From positions 124,001-188,000 of the forward strand of contig JAFIGT010000015.1 of NCBI GenBank assembly GCA_017849585.1: DNA of 64,000 bases, given 5' to 3'. The translations under genes and the position numbers were made by a program. The notes beneath the pieces were generated by a model that saw only the letters and a program-made list of their open reading frames with translations, was not told the origin of the DNA and made no database searches. Shown one piece after another: positions 37,925 through 45,877 of the stretch (position 1 is the first letter of the stretch; each line of letters starts with the position of its first letter). This DNA is from Verrucomicrobium sp. Its GTDB lineage: Bacteria; Verrucomicrobiota; Verrucomicrobiia; Methylacidiphilales; UBA1321.

Positions 37925-37975
37925 AGGCAATCTAACAATATTGATATTTGAATACGGTTGAGGCACACTCGAAAA

Positions 37976-38737
37976 ATGACGGCGGCACTATTGAAGGAAA
38001 CACCTCTCACGCAGGGCATCGCCGTTGTGCGGATGATGGTGCAGCGGGGGCATTCCCTTGGCGTCACCGGCATCGCAAAGACTCTAAAGATGCCGAAATC
38101 TTCCGTGCATCGGCTGCTTCAATCGCTCGTGCAATTGGGCTTTGTCCAGAAAATCGATTCCCTTGGACGCTACACTCTTAGCGCTGATATCTTCGACTTT
38201 GTCCATGAGATTGCGTGGAACTTCGGTCGCAACCTGCGATTGGACGATCATCTGCGCGCTGCCGCGCATCGCCTCAATTGCAACGTCTACATCAGTATGA
38301 TGGGGCGGCGTGATACCTATGTCATCTGTGCAGCCGGAGACGAAGGCAATACGAATCGACTGGGGACACATGGTCCCGCCTATGCTTCTTCGGCCGGGAA
38401 GGCTTTGATCGCTCAAAAGGATCGTCGCTTGTGGCGACATTATGCTCCGCAGCCTGGTGACAAGCCGATCACACCCTATACGAATCGTAATCCTCGCAAA
38501 TTTCTGACTGAACTTCGCCGAATACGCAAAACTGGAATTGCCTGGAACATGAGGGAATCCAGCGAAAGTCATGTCTCGCTGGCTACTGTAGTTCGGGAAC
38601 CCTTTATCTCCCAACCCCGTCTAACCGTTGCGCTGGTCTTGAGAATGGAAGCATTCCCCGATCGCGATCCTGACGAGCTGGAAGCCGCGTTGCGTGAATT
38701 GGCTGCGGATCTCGAGAGGGAACTGGGCTCCCGATAG
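37976..38737 (+). CDS. IclR-family transcriptional regulator
   Basis: ATG 37976 (MTAALLKETPLTQG) is preferred over an in-frame TTG at 37958. The N-terminal winged helix-turn-helix (GVTGIAKTLKMPKSSVHRLLQSL) and C-terminal effector domain (SSAGKALIAQKD, then GIAWNMRESSESHVSLATVV) are typical of IclR regulators, which bind small organic acids or sugar derivatives. It is divergent from the minus glycan cassette, and two copies of an IclR-type palindrome are nearby. The effector is unknown. Confidence 0.93.
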   Translation: MTAALLKETPLTQGIAVVRMMVQRGHSLGVTGIAKTLKMPKSSVHRLLQSLVQLGFVQKIDSLGRYTLSADIFDFVHEIAWNFGRNLRLDDHLRAAAHRLNCNVYISMMGRRDTYVICAAGDEGNTNRLGTHGPAYASSAGKALIAQKDRRLWRHYAPQPGDKPITPYTNRNPRKFLTELRRIRKTGIAWNMRESSESHVSLATVVREPFISQPRLTVALVLRMEAFPDRDPDELEAALRELAADLERELGSR

Positions 38738-38863
38738 TTTGTCCGTTGCACTGACCTGCTCTATGTATCCTTGGATACCAGTCTTATTTTCTTGATTTTA
38801 AAGGCTTAATTATATCATATCTGATACGGTGCAGAATGTGCAAATAGCGGATTTAGGATTCCG

Positions 38864-40306
38864 ATGACGCGTTCTCCTCACTTCGTTTTTTTCATTCCAG
38901 ATCAATGGCGTGGGGATGTCATAGGTCACTTAGGTAATCCAAGTGCACGAACTCCCCATCTGGATAGGTTGGTTGATGAGGGGGCTATTTCTTTTCGTCA
39001 CGCCTTCTGCCAAAATCCTGTCTGCACTCCCAGCCGCTGCAGTTTCATGACTGGGTGGTACCCCCATACCAAGGGGCATCGAACCATGGATCATCTCCTT
39101 AAAAAGGAAGAGCCCTGCCTGCTTCATTATTTGAAACAAGCCGGGTGGCAAGTGTGGTGGGGGGGGAAGAATGATCTCACTCGGGACGTCGCAGGCGCTT
39201 GCCACATTCGTCATCATGCTGAACCGGCCCACGCTAATCTTCATGTTGATCAATCATGGCGACCATCGCAGGAGGACTACTCCTTCTACGTGGGACGACT
39301 GGCTAAAAATGCAGGTGAAGACATTTACCTAGACGCCGACTGGTGTCATGTATTGGAGGCAGAGCAAGTCATAGCCAATCATTCGTCAGACAAGCCATTA
39401 TGCTTGTTTCTAACTTTGGAATACCCGCATCCTCCATATGGTGTGGAAGAGCCTTATTATAATAGTATTCCACGCGAAACCATGCCAACACGAGTCTCCC
39501 CTGATTCTCTTTCTGAGGGGAAGCCGATGATACAAGCAGCGATCCGTCAGCGTCAGAATTTGGAAGACCGCGATGAAGCATGGTGGACAGAGCTTCGCGC
39601 CACCTATTACGGCATGTGCTCACGTGTGGATGACCAGTTTGGACGTATCGTTGATGCGCTGCGAAAGGCCGGCCTTTACGATGACACGGCACTCTTCTTC
39701 TTTTCTGATCACGGCGATTATACGGGCGATTATGGATTGGTGGAAAAGGCACAAAACTTATTTGAAGATTGTCTCACTCGAGTTCCCTTGATCATTAAAC
39801 CTCCAGCATCAATCAATATCCGGCCGGGCATTCGCACTGGCCTGGTGGAGTTAGTGGATATTCCCTCTACTGTCTATGACCTGGCCGGATTGACACCTCC
39901 CTATACGCATTTTGGGCGCTCGCTGGTTCCACAATTCCTGAATGATGTGCCACATCGCGACGCTGTTTTTTGTGAGGGCGGACGATTGGAAAGAGAACCG
40001 CATTGCGCAGAGTTGAGCGCCAATATTCCCGGTAATCTTTATTGGCCCCGCGTATCCATTCAAAACGAATCCGCCGCCGCGCATGGCAAGGCATTCATGT
40101 GCCGAACTGCGCGCTATAAATACGTCTGGCGATTGACTGAGCCGGACGAATTCTACGATCTGGAAAAAGACCCCTATGAGCGTCATAACCGAATTGGCAA
40201 TCCAGCGTACGAGCTAGAAATAAAAAAACATCGAGATGAATTACTTTCCTTCCTAGGGCAGACGGCAGATGTGGTCCCGTGGACGCCTGATGCTAGGGAT
40301 AGCTGA
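38864..40306 (+). CDS. Sulfatase, Cys-type
   Basis: This 480-residue sulfatase begins FVFFIPDQWRGDVIGHLGN and carries C-T-P-S-R with Cys54, the residue converted to formylglycine. DHGDYTGDYGLVEKA is the second active-site block, and YKYVWRLTEPDEFYDLEKDP the usual C-terminal element. There is no clear signal peptide, so it may act in the cytoplasm on imported sulfated oligosaccharides, unlike the exported sulfatase at 13681-15627. Its base composition looks less GC-rich than the glycan operons. Its stop falls at the start of decayed integrase sequence, so it may have arrived with an older mobile element. Confidence 0.92.
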   Translation: MTRSPHFVFFIPDQWRGDVIGHLGNPSARTPHLDRLVDEGAISFRHAFCQNPVCTPSRCSFMTGWYPHTKGHRTMDHLLKKEEPCLLHYLKQAGWQVWWGGKNDLTRDVAGACHIRHHAEPAHANLHVDQSWRPSQEDYSFYVGRLAKNAGEDIYLDADWCHVLEAEQVIANHSSDKPLCLFLTLEYPHPPYGVEEPYYNSIPRETMPTRVSPDSLSEGKPMIQAAIRQRQNLEDRDEAWWTELRATYYGMCSRVDDQFGRIVDALRKAGLYDDTALFFFSDHGDYTGDYGLVEKAQNLFEDCLTRVPLIIKPPASINIRPGIRTGLVELVDIPSTVYDLAGLTPPYTHFGRSLVPQFLNDVPHRDAVFCEGGRLEREPHCAELSANIPGNLYWPRVSIQNESAAAHGKAFMCRTARYKYVWRLTEPDEFYDLEKDPYERHNRIGNPAYELEIKKHRDELLSFLGQTADVVPWTPDARDS

Positions 40307-40490
40307 AATCCCTTACATTGATGCTCAAGGGCGTCGTGCAGGCTTTCATGCGCTAAGACATACCTTTAATACCAATTTGCAATGTAGTGGAACGGCCCCT
40401 CGTGTAACTCAGGCATTGATGCGGCAAAGCGACCCAATATTATCCGCAAACATCTACACAGACGTTGACCGACTGCCTATGACCGGGTGA
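40298..40490 (+). pseudogene. Tyrosine recombinase C-terminal fragment 1
   Basis: After the sulfatase stop, one frame encodes only the end of a phage-type integrase: FHALRHTFNT (active-site H-x-x-R), then LMRQSDPILSANIYTDV, with Gln where the active-site His usually is. The N-terminal and middle domains are missing. The 40503 fragment downstream repeats the same segment with many substitutions. Confidence 0.8.
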
Positions 40491-40502
40491 TTCCCGAGCC
40501 GC

Positions 40503-40952
40503 ATGGTGAAGTTCAAAGCCGACTTGAAAGCCGCCAAGATTGATTATGTCAATGCGCAGGGTCAACGCGCCGATTTCCATTCGCTCCGCTACACGCTCGC
40601 TACCTATCTCGCTCTGGCGGGCACGCAGCCACGTGTGGCGATGGAGGTCATGCGTCATAGCGATATGCGGCTCACGGCAAACATTTACACCGACTTAGGC
40701 TTGTTACCGACATCAGATGCCGTCTTGAAGCTCCCCTCATTCACAGGTACTGCGTCCAAGCCGCATGACTCACAAATAGACTCACAAAGTTTGTCCCGGA
40801 AGGGTCAATCCCTGACCCGCCCTGTCACAAAGTCGCTCCAAAACGCGAACTCGCAATACACTGATAATGAGGAGGATGGACTTGAATTGTCCGGCGCTGG
40901 CGCGACTAGTCCAGAAAATGAAAATGGCTGCCGCGCTAGGACTCGAACCTAG
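40503..40952 (+). pseudogene. Tyrosine recombinase C-terminal fragment 2, ending at the att site
   Basis: This fragment encodes FHSLRYTLATYLALAGTQPR and VMRHSDMRLTANIYTDLG, again only the catalytic C-terminus of an integrase, followed by a tail that runs into the tRNA-derived repeat (NGCRARTRT). An integrase whose 3' end abuts the attachment site indicates an earlier element at the same tRNA, in the opposite orientation to the present one. Its sequence is related to, but different from, fragment 1. Confidence 0.8.
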
Positions 40953-40954
40953 AA
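40924..40954 (+). repeat. Attachment-site direct repeat, left (att)
   Basis: A 31-bp sequence beginning ATGGCTGCCGCG is identical to 51361-51391. It is a copy of the tRNA-Gln 3' end (CCA, acceptor strand, T-arm) without the rest of the tRNA. The flanking bases on both sides differ between the two copies, so 31 bp is the full identity. Confidence 0.92.
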
Positions 40955-41029
40955 TACTTTTTATAGCCCTTTTATTTCTGCATCTTACTCTATACGAATT
41001 AGAAAGAACGACATTGAATTACGGCGAAT

Positions 41030-41050
41030 GTTATGCAATTCTGTTATGCA
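41030..41050 (+). repeat. Paired integrase arm-type sites, left end
   Basis: GTTATGCA occurs at 41030-41037 and 41043-41050, 13 bp apart. The same pair with the same 13-bp spacing and orientation occurs at the right end (51305-51325). The pair covers the stretch just before the likely integrase start, so it could also repress the integrase gene. Confidence 0.7.
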
Positions 41051-41053
41051 GAT

Positions 41054-42205
41054 ATGGCGTCTCTTCACAAACAGCCGGGCAGGCCTTTTTGGTTCGCCGC
41101 CTACACCGATCATACTGGCAAACGACATTTCAAATCGACCAAATGCGCCGATAAGAAACAGGCCCGTGCCGTTGCAACGGAATGGGAAAGAGCCGTAAGG
41201 GAGGCTAGACGCGGATTACTTACGCCAGAAAAGGCCCGCGACATCATCGCACGAGGTGTGGCCGAGGTATTCGCCGTTGCCAATAAGGAAACCTTGCCTG
41301 AGTCTAAATTGGGCGTTTGGCTAGACCGCTGGTTGGAAACAAAGAGCGTGGAAGCATCCCCCAGCACATTGAAGCGATACACAGACATCATCGAGAGCTT
41401 CCGCAAATATGCGGCAAAGCACCTTGAACAAGATATCGCCAGCATCAGCGCAACGACTATTGCCGCATGGCGAGACACCGAGGCAAAGCGACTGTCTCGT
41501 GCGAGTGTAAATCTTGCGCTAAAAACGGTTCGCTCGTGTTTTAGCGATGCCTTGAAGCAAGGACTTCTCACGGCCAATCCTGCCGGGCAGGTTCCCATCT
41601 TAAAGAATACGGGAGCTAGCGCACGTAGGGAATTCACCATTGCCGAAATTAAGCGACTTCGCGAGAAAGGCGATGATGAATGGAAAGGAATGATCCTCTT
41701 TGGCCTTTATACTGGTCAACGTCTAGGCGATTTAGCTCGCCTTACTTGGCGCAATGTTGACACGGAACGCAATGAAATTGCCCTATCTACTCAAAAGACA
41801 GGCCGAAGAATCGTGCTGCCAATTGTGAAACCGTTGCAAGATTTCATCGCAACACTCGAGTCTTCCGATAATCCTGACGCCTTCCTATTCCCATCGAAGG
41901 CCGCAGCGTACAAAGCTGGCAGTCTGTCGGGGCAATTTTACAATTTACTGGTAGATACGGGAATGGCAAAAGCTCGCACCCACGTTAAGGCGAAGGACGG
42001 CAGAAATGCTAAACGAGAAAAGTCGCAAATCTCCTTCCACTCCCTACGCCATTCAGCCGTGACTTTCTTAAAGGCAGCGGGTGTCTCTGACGCGCTGGCT
42101 CGTGAAATTATCGGTCATGAATCGGCGGCAGTATCACGCGCATACACTCACTTGAGCAATGAGGATATTGCAAAAGCACTCAACAAGCTACCGGACATCA
42201 CATGA
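41054..42205 (+). CDS. int: Tyrosine recombinase / phage integrase
   Basis: The likely start is ATG 41054 (MASLHKQPGRPFW), since the upstream ATG at 41033 lies within the paired arm-type repeats. The N-terminal part is an arm-binding domain, then a SAM-like core-binding domain (SPSTLKRYTDIIESFRKYAA) and the catalytic domain with R223, K248, H329-R332 (FHSLRH), H355 (IIGHES) and Y364 (RAYTH). All catalytic residues are present, so it is probably active. It would integrate and excise the element at tRNA-Gln. It reads away from the left repeat and overlaps the next gene by 4 bp. Confidence 0.95.
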   Translation: MASLHKQPGRPFWFAAYTDHTGKRHFKSTKCADKKQARAVATEWERAVREARRGLLTPEKARDIIARGVAEVFAVANKETLPESKLGVWLDRWLETKSVEASPSTLKRYTDIIESFRKYAAKHLEQDIASISATTIAAWRDTEAKRLSRASVNLALKTVRSCFSDALKQGLLTANPAGQVPILKNTGASARREFTIAEIKRLREKGDDEWKGMILFGLYTGQRLGDLARLTWRNVDTERNEIALSTQKTGRRIVLPIVKPLQDFIATLESSDNPDAFLFPSKAAAYKAGSLSGQFYNLLVDTGMAKARTHVKAKDGRNAKREKSQISFHSLRHSAVTFLKAAGVSDALAREIIGHESAAVSRAYTHLSNEDIAKALNKLPDIT

Positions 42206-42786
42206 AAGAACCCAACGACTACTACGAGCATCGGAAGAAAAGACTTCGCCATGTCCTACTAAAACGTCTTCCAGAAGAAATATTGGAATCTCGCGAGGAC
42301 GATAATTATATAGCAGAGGATCGAGAGGCCATATCTAAAGCGAAGGTAGAAGAGTATTTTTTGGAATTAATCAGAACCTTTGACGATGTGAGCGATCTTG
42401 AGTTTAAATTACCCCCTATCAAAACTCTCCCCGTCAAAAAAGACAGTAGAATGTATGATAGGCTATTGCACTTGGAAACCCTACACGGAGCAATCATAGA
42501 AATGATCGGGGCGATTAAAAAAGGTGACGACGATTTCTTTTTAAAGCTCAGCCGCGCTATTAGGTTCAAGAGCACGGAAAATAATAACTGGCGACAGATT
42601 TATCGCATGATGGGAACCTTAAAAAAGGAGCTTGGTAGATACCCGACTTGCACAGAGTTATGGGAGAGAGTCAGCACTCCTCCACTACGACTTCCTATAG
42701 ACAAGCGTACGGTGCTCTTTCTTTGCAAAGAGCACGGGATTCCATTAATCATGGGTAAATCTGGAAGACCTAAGAAATCCGGGTAG
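42202..42786 (+). CDS. Hypothetical protein behind the integrase
   Basis: This 194-residue charged protein starts in an ATGA overlap with the integrase stop, so it is co-translated with it. No family is recognised. The C-terminal part (YRMMGTLKKELGRYPTCTEL, then KRTVLFLCKEHG) looks like a small helical DNA-binding-type fold and ends with a basic tail GKSGRPKKSG. It could be an accessory recombination or regulatory factor. Confidence 0.6.
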   Translation: MKEPNDYYEHRKKRLRHVLLKRLPEEILESREDDNYIAEDREAISKAKVEEYFLELIRTFDDVSDLEFKLPPIKTLPVKKDSRMYDRLLHLETLHGAIIEMIGAIKKGDDDFFLKLSRAIRFKSTENNNWRQIYRMMGTLKKELGRYPTCTELWERVSTPPLRLPIDKRTVLFLCKEHGIPLIMGKSGRPKKSG

Positions 42787-42840
42787 TAGTCTCTCAATCA
42801 CTTCGTAGTTCTAATATTTCTTTCATCCTATCTTTGGAGG

Positions 42841-43107
42841 ATGCAAACAAATAAAAGCAAACTCGATCAATTTACCGCGAACGCAGCTAGGGGTTGCGCC
42901 GTGGATTCACTGGAACCAGAATTCTTCGGTATCGAAGAAGCATGCCGCTGGTCAAATATAGGGCGGACAAATCTCTTTGCCTTAATCAAGGCAGGGCGTG
43001 TCCGCTCCATTAATCTTCGTCAACCGGGCCGAGCCAAAGGCCGCCGCTTGATCCATATTGCGAGCCTGCGGGCCTATCTATTGGCCCATTCCGAAGGCGG
43101 CAAGTGA
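42841..43107 (+). CDS. Excisionase-like helix-turn-helix protein
   Basis: This 88-residue protein has FFGIEEACRWSNIGRTNLFA followed by LIKAGRVRSINLRQ and KGRRLIHIASLRAYL, the pattern of MerR-like helix-turn-helix excisionases and phage accessory regulators (segments resembling SRSTLYRLIKSGRIKSVKI). Together with an active integrase it probably directs excision. GGAGG lies directly against the ATG, an unusually short spacing, so translation may be weak. Confidence 0.75.
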   Translation: MQTNKSKLDQFTANAARGCAVDSLEPEFFGIEEACRWSNIGRTNLFALIKAGRVRSINLRQPGRAKGRRLIHIASLRAYLLAHSEGGK

Positions 43108-43177
43108 ATGGGGCATCTATTAAATCCTAGTAGCACCCACACCAACAACGTAAATCCACCCATATACAACAAAGAGT

Positions 43178-44080
43178 ATGTTTATGATCGATACTATTAC
43201 CTTCAAATGTTATTGGCAGCTTACCTCTATGACCGGCGAATACTGGCTATTTACCCGAATAGCAAGAGACTTGCCTGTTCCTGATGGAGACGAGGAAGGT
43301 TGCACCAGCATAACCTTCACAGCATACCATCAAATTCTTGGCATTCACATTCAAGGTCATGGGAACCACATAACATCCGTTAACGTGTCCCTACCTCGCA
43401 TAATTCATGGAGAAAACGCGACACTGATTGAAAATCAAGAGCAGATTGATACGGCACTCGAGCATCTGATAGATATAGTAGGGGGTATTGCAGATACCTC
43501 CTCCCCTATCCTCTATTTCACACGAGTAGATTTGTGTTGGCACTTCCAACATTCACCCGCTTCCCTAATTCGAGCGCATAGGCACTGTGTCTTTCCTCGG
43601 TGCCAGATTAAGAGACGCGAGTTTAGTGAACGCTCCGCTTCATGGGACTATAGCGATAAGCGGATCATCATGTACGACAAGCGGTTTAAGGAGTTGAAGA
43701 GGCCGGGGGATATTGTGCGTGTCGAAGTTCAGCTACGAGGCAAGTGCTTGAAAAGATACTTGGCTAATGGTGAAGAAGACGTTACCCAACTTCGGTTTGC
43801 GCTCGGATACCAAGCTTTTCGTGAAATCATGACGACCTTTGCACCATCGGTTATTGTAAACAGTTCCAATAACATCTACGAAGGCCTCGCCAATCTGGAG
43901 AATCGAGTTCTCGCTGCTGGGCTGGAATCCCCTATTGAATCATTCCTCACTAGCATCAATAGCAGAACAGCCCGTGACTGGAGAAAGCGCATGACTGCGG
44001 CGCATTTGCGGGTAGAGAACTTCCAATGGGAAAATGTTCTACCGGAAATCGAAACACCCGCTCCCATACAGGGCTATTAA
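43178..44080 (+). CDS. Replication-initiator-like protein (filamentous-phage gpII/CRI type)
   Basis: The 300-residue protein has a middle section YDKRFKELKRPGDIVRVEVQLR with KCLKRYL, the pattern of Phage_CRI/gpII-type replication initiators of filamentous phages and plasmids. The region before it (SPILYFTRVDLCWHF) is also similar in style. A catalytic Tyr and HUH-like histidines are not located with confidence. It may nick the excised circle and start replication. Low-to-moderate confidence; a plasmid-type Rep is the alternative. Confidence 0.5.
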   Translation: MFMIDTITFKCYWQLTSMTGEYWLFTRIARDLPVPDGDEEGCTSITFTAYHQILGIHIQGHGNHITSVNVSLPRIIHGENATLIENQEQIDTALEHLIDIVGGIADTSSPILYFTRVDLCWHFQHSPASLIRAHRHCVFPRCQIKRREFSERSASWDYSDKRIIMYDKRFKELKRPGDIVRVEVQLRGKCLKRYLANGEEDVTQLRFALGYQAFREIMTTFAPSVIVNSSNNIYEGLANLENRVLAAGLESPIESFLTSINSRTARDWRKRMTAAHLRVENFQWENVLPEIETPAPIQGY

Positions 44081-44094
44081 AGACCTGCGAAAAA

Positions 44095-44109
44095 TTGCAA
44101 CAGTTGCAA
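44095..44109. repeat. TTGCAACAGTTGCAA repeat, left of the terminase pair
   Basis: This 15-bp near-palindrome (arms TTGCAA, spacer CAG) ends 3 bp before the small-terminase ATG. An identical copy in the same orientation follows the large-terminase gene at 45820-45834. It may be an operator or recombination site. Confidence 0.65.
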
Positions 44110-44112
44110 AAT

Positions 44113-44523
44113 ATGACTAATTCACGAAAAGGTAGACCTACAAAAAGAACTCCTCGACTAGAGGCTAGTCTTCTCAAGTCGATTGAAGATGGACTTCCTC
44201 TATGTCACGCCGCCGCTGCGGCAGGTATCTCTTACGAGACATTCTGCGATTGGAGGCGACAATTTCCTGAGTTTTCTGATGCCATCTCAAAGGCGATAGC
44301 TAGGGGAGTCTCTCATCGTCTTCGGATTGTTCGAAAGGCAATGGAGTCCGGCGACGTGAAGGCTGCGCAATGGTGGCTGGAGCATGTCATTCCTGAACAC
44401 TTTGCCAAGAATCGCGTAGAACTATCCCATCAAGGCAGCATTGAGCATCAATTTGCAATTCCTACTGCTTTGATGGAGGAAATCGCTCGTGCCCGCGCAG
44501 AATATGATCAGGCACAAAACTAA
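44113..44523 (+). CDS. Terminase small subunit-like protein
   Basis: ATG 44113 (MTNSRKGRPTKRTPRLE) gives 136 residues. A helix-turn-helix (SIEDGLPLCHAAAAAGISYETFCDWRRQ) is followed by helices (SHRLRIVRKAMESGDVKAAQWWLEH) and EHFAKNRVEL, typical of small terminase subunits that recognise packaging sites. It overlaps the large subunit gene by 20 bp. In satellites, a private small terminase diverts packaging to the satellite genome. Confidence 0.8.
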   Translation: MTNSRKGRPTKRTPRLEASLLKSIEDGLPLCHAAAAAGISYETFCDWRRQFPEFSDAISKAIARGVSHRLRIVRKAMESGDVKAAQWWLEHVIPEHFAKNRVELSHQGSIEHQFAIPTALMEEIARARAEYDQAQN

Positions 44524-45796
44524 GGAATCGTTTCTGCTGTCAACCCCCTATGGATTCGTTAGGGGAATCTTACAGCTTCCAACGTATCCTTGGCTTGACG
44601 CAATCTATCATGATTTGGACAAAACCGGGGCAGTCGCGGTTAAAGCATGTAATGGAGCGGGGAAAACAACACGTATCGGTGCCCCTATGGCTTTGTGGCA
44701 TGCCAGCGTGTTCCCCAATAGCTTGGTAGTGGCGACGGCTGGGGTATTCCGGCAAGTGAAAGAGCAGATGTTCTCGGTATTGCGTTCGTATGCAAAACTG
44801 TTTACAGGAGCGGAATTTCTTGAAGCCTCAGTTACATTTTCAAATGGAAGTCGTATTCTGGGATTCTCCACTGATGAACCGGGTAATTTTGAAGGTTTCC
44901 ATAACGATCATCTATTGGTGATAGTAGATGAGGCGAAAAGCGTGCCTGACTCGATCTTCGAGGCCATTGAACGGTGCCAGCCACAGAGAACGCTGGTAAT
45001 GAGCAGTCCCGGCGGCCCACAAGGAGCCTTTTATCGCGCTTTTACTCGTGATAGGAAGCACTACAGGCTCCACACGGTAACAGCGCAGGACTGTCCACAT
45101 CTATCCCCAGCTTGGATCAATGAACAGATAGAAAAGCATGGAGCCGATTCCCCGCTAGTTCGCTCGATGATTTTTGCAGAATTTATGGAGCAAGACGGAC
45201 TGTACTGTCCTTTGTCGATCGCTCAGTTGGAGCGATGTTTACGGGAACCGCCGCCATATCAGCCCGGTATCGTCAACGCCTTCTGCGACTTTGCTGCTGG
45301 AGGAGATGAGAACGTACTAGCCATTGCACGAGGCAATAAAGTGGTGATTGCTGCGGCGTGGAAGGACGGCGATACCATGCGCAGCATTGGAAAATTCATC
45401 CAGCATTTTCGAGAGCACGGATTGAAACCGTCACAGATAGCTTGCGATGGGAGCGGCTTGGGAATTCCGATGTGTGATCGCTTAAAAGAAAGCGGTTGGC
45501 CAGTTCGCAGAATCAACAACGGCACCCCGGCCAAAGACACGCACTCTTACGCCAATTTAGGAGCGGAAATCTGGATGACTGGCGTGCGTAAAATTGAGCG
45601 CGGCGAAGTAATACTGCCGGATGACCCTCTATTGTTCTCACAGCTAACCGCTCGAGAAGCATTCCCTAACAGCCGGGGGCAAATCATTCTAGAATCCAAG
45701 GAACAGATGCGATCTCGAGGCCTTACCAGCCCAGATCGAGCTGATGCAGTTTTAGGATGCCTATACAAAAGAGCCTCAATACTTACTTACGCTTAA
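44504..45796 (+). CDS. Terminase large subunit
   Basis: The ATPase domain has a Walker A motif (CNGAGKTTR, about residues 49-57), Walker B (LLVIVDEAKS) and a coupling segment MSSPGGPQG. The C-terminal RNase H-like nuclease begins FCDFAAGGDENVLAIARG with its catalytic Asp, with GSGLGIPMCDRL and SPDRADAVLG near the end. The protein is about 430 residues, full length for a compact large terminase. The start is ATG 44504 or GTG 44489. It translocates DNA into a capsid, yet no capsid or portal gene is present, so a helper phage would have to supply them. Confidence 0.9.
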   Translation: MIRHKTKESFLLSTPYGFVRGILQLPTYPWLDAIYHDLDKTGAVAVKACNGAGKTTRIGAPMALWHASVFPNSLVVATAGVFRQVKEQMFSVLRSYAKLFTGAEFLEASVTFSNGSRILGFSTDEPGNFEGFHNDHLLVIVDEAKSVPDSIFEAIERCQPQRTLVMSSPGGPQGAFYRAFTRDRKHYRLHTVTAQDCPHLSPAWINEQIEKHGADSPLVRSMIFAEFMEQDGLYCPLSIAQLERCLREPPPYQPGIVNAFCDFAAGGDENVLAIARGNKVVIAAAWKDGDTMRSIGKFIQHFREHGLKPSQIACDGSGLGIPMCDRLKESGWPVRRINNGTPAKDTHSYANLGAEIWMTGVRKIERGEVILPDDPLLFSQLTAREAFPNSRGQIILESKEQMRSRGLTSPDRADAVLGCLYKRASILTYA

Positions 45797-45803
45797 GCTC
45801 AAC

Positions 45804-45821
45804 AAGCATCTATGCTTTTTT
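45804..45821 (+). terminator. Weak intrinsic terminator after the terminase genes
   Basis: AAGCA and TGCTT form a 5-bp stem with a TCTA loop followed by T residues (45818-45821). It lies between the convergent terminase and minus-strand secreted-protein genes. The short stem makes it weak. Confidence 0.4.
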
Positions 45822-45834
45822 GCAACAGTTGCAA
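45820..45834. repeat. TTGCAACAGTTGCAA repeat, right of the terminase pair
   Basis: This is an exact 15-bp copy of 44095-44109 in the same orientation. The two copies neatly enclose the small and large terminase genes. Confidence 0.65.
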
Positions 45835-45877
45835 TTCCGATGGCCTCTAGAGTTGGATAGCGCCGATGCAATAGAAA

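Noticed and set aside
40924-40954. Second tRNA-Gln gene at the left end
   Set aside because: Only the acceptor 3' strand, CCA and T-arm are present; D-arm and anticodon are missing, so it is an att duplicate.
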